DNA of 5,655 bases. Origin: Nitrososphaerota archaeon. GTDB lineage: Archaea > Thermoproteota > Nitrososphaeria > Nitrososphaerales > Nitrososphaeraceae. The position numbers and the translations under genes are program-made. Below are positions 4,703-5,655 of this stretch, in pieces. Location: the NCBI GenBank assembly GCA_005877345.1, contig VBPR01000148.1, positions 1 through 5,655 on the forward strand. Reading direction: 5' to 3'. The notes under the pieces are model-generated. The model made no database searches and was not told the origin of the DNA. It was given only the letters and a program-made list of their open reading frames with translations. Position 1 is the stretch's first letter; every line of letters begins with the position of its first letter.

Positions 4703-5655
4703 ATAATTTTAATATTTTCAACAAATGTGGATGCCTCATTTGGGGCATTGAAGAAATGTGGTGATGCTCTCACTGCTTTTTTCTTTCCACCTCCAACAAC
4801 ATCCCTCTCTGCAACAATTATTCCCTTCTCCTGAAGACTAGATACTGTAACCTTTGGACTGACGGAATCTATCGCAAATGTAACGATTGATGTTCGGAGC
4901 TTTTCATCACTGGGTCCAAACATCGAAATATTAGGAATCGTTCTTAGCTCCTCGGTTATTACATTTGCGATTTTCATATTCATTTTCCTTATTGCCTTTA
5001 CACCCAAACGCTGAATGTACTTTAATGAAGATGCTAGACCAGCGATACCCACATAGTTTCTAAAACCTGTTTGAAATTTTTGTGGAGAATCGATATAAAC
5101 CAGGTTTTTTTCTTCGGTGATAATTGCAGACTCTCCTCCAATATACTTGGGAGTTAGCAACTCGGCAGATTCTTTTTTGCAATAAAATATTCCAATACCC
5201 GGTGGACCGCATATCCACTTGAAACCAGGGAAAGCCAGAAAATCGCAGCCTATTTTTTTTACATCTACATTAATTGTACCCACTGACTGGGCAGCGTCAA
5301 TCGAATATAGCATGTTTTGCCTTTTTGCAATTTCCCCGACTTCTTCAACGGGCATTATTGCGCCATTATTATAGAGAACATGACTTAGGGTTATCAGTTT
5401 TGTGTTCTTTTTTTTTGCAATTTTATCAATCTTGTCAAGATCAAAGAATCCCTGATTGTTAATCTTTATTTCCTCCAGTTTGACACCATACTTTTTGGCA
5501 AGATTTAACCATGGAAAGTAATTAGCATAATGTTCATGAAGACCTCCTCGTGCAATAATTACGTCTGATTTTTTCCACTCAATACCTGACGCCACATAAT
5601 TTAATCCTTCAGTAGTACTTTGAGTGAAGATTATCTCTTCAGGTTCACAGTTTAT
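4684..5655 (-). CDS. Class V aminotransferase / cysteine-desulfurase-like PLP enzyme (5' end outside window)
   Basis: The minus-strand frame is open from the right edge to TGA at 4684, giving 323 visible residues. The N-terminus is missing, and the GTG at 5595 is an internal Val: the upstream codons encode 'EEIIFTQSTTEGLNYVASG', typical of the fold. Visible PLP motifs, in order, are 'EHYANYFPW' (41-49), 'SHVLYNNGAIMPV' (91-103), 'SIDAAQSVG' (118-126; the Asp and Gln contact the cofactor ring) and 'FPGFKWICGPPGIG' (142-155), where Lys146 should form the Schiff base. Phe145 precedes it where many relatives have His. The end carries 'VRASPHFFNAPNE' (298-310) instead of the RxGxxCA loop of SufS-type desulfurases, so the catalytic Cys is absent. 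It is closer to isopenicillin-N-epimerase-like class V enzymes than to a true desulfurase; the substrate is unknown. The 3' end overlaps the Lrp-like gene by 19 bases. Confidence 0.85.
   Translation of the reverse strand: MNCEPEEIIFTQSTTEGLNYVASGIEWKKSDVIIARGGLHEHYANYFPWLNLAKKYGVKLEEIKINNQGFFDLDKIDKIAKKKNTKLITLSHVLYNNGAIMPVEEVGEIAKRQNMLYSIDAAQSVGTINVDVKKIGCDFLAFPGFKWICGPPGIGIFYCKKESAELLTPKYIGGESAIITEEKNLVYIDSPQKFQTGFRNYVGIAGLASSLKYIQRLGVKAIRKMNMKIANVITEELRTIPNISMFGPSDEKLRTSIVTFAIDSVSPKVTVSSLQEKGIIVAERDVVGGGKKKAVRASPHFFNAPNEASTFVENIKIIQNMLG
4707..4718 (+). terminator. Possible U-tract terminator of the Lrp-like gene
   Basis: TTTTAATATTTT begins five bases after the Lrp-like stop. It is a plausible archaeal U-rich termination site with no hairpin. 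It lies inside the 3' coding end of the convergent PLP-enzyme gene, so the same bases also encode that protein's C-terminal helix. Confidence 0.3.

Noticed and set aside
5274..5462. 62-codon + frame opposite the PLP-enzyme gene
   Set aside because: It is antisense to the conserved cofactor-binding region of a clear gene and carries no motif of its own.
1..5655. tRNA, rRNA, CRISPR array, insertion sequence or defence system
   Set aside because: No cloverleaf, regularly spaced repeats, terminal inverted repeats, transposase or nuclease motifs were seen on either strand.

Overview
The window looks like chromosomal DNA of an ammonia-oxidising archaeon (Thaumarchaeota/Nitrososphaerota), perhaps Nitrosocosmicus-like. 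It is very A+T-rich. TATA-like boxes lie about 25-30 bases before start codons that mostly lack Shine-Dalgarno sites, which suggests leaderless transcripts. A Trm112-type zinc ribbon, a stand-alone Lrp/AsnC ligand-binding domain and several tiny Cys-rich proteins fit this lineage. The taxon is inferred from gene content, not from a marker gene. No RNA gene, mobile element, CRISPR array or broken gene is visible.

Left part (1-1352, + strand): the C-terminal part of a Gfo/Idh/MocA sugar-nucleotide dehydrogenase, a Trm112-like zinc-ribbon protein, and a left-handed beta-helix N-acetyltransferase of the WlbB/WbpD type. The dehydrogenase and acetyltransferase match two steps of making a 2,3-diacetamido-uronic acid nucleotide sugar for surface glycans or protein glycosylation. 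The aminotransferase and UDP-GlcNAc 6-dehydrogenase steps would lie outside the window.

Middle part (1353-3349): an uncatalogued 40-residue CxxC/CxxC protein on the minus strand (1397-1519), found by reading the apparent gene gap. It is divergent from an NCS1-family nucleobase/vitamin permease, whose best start is ATG 1667 behind a strong TATA element. A 107-residue protein follows, with an N-terminal CxxH/CxxC zinc knuckle and a basic helical tail, and a TTG start.

Right part (3350-5655): a 51-residue single-pass membrane protein (3501-3656) sits 14 bases before a cyclase/kynurenine-formamidase-like metal hydrolase, and the two probably form an operon. A stand-alone Lrp/AsnC effector-binding domain comes next. 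Its 3' end overlaps by 19 bases the 3' end of a convergent class V PLP enzyme, which runs off the right edge. This enzyme is cysteine-desulfurase-like in fold but lacks the catalytic Cys loop.

No single striking new system is evident. The most useful new items are the two small genes at 1397-1519 and 3501-3656, a long dyad at 4352-4388 before the Lrp-like gene, and the unassigned substrates of the permease, cyclase and PLP enzyme.
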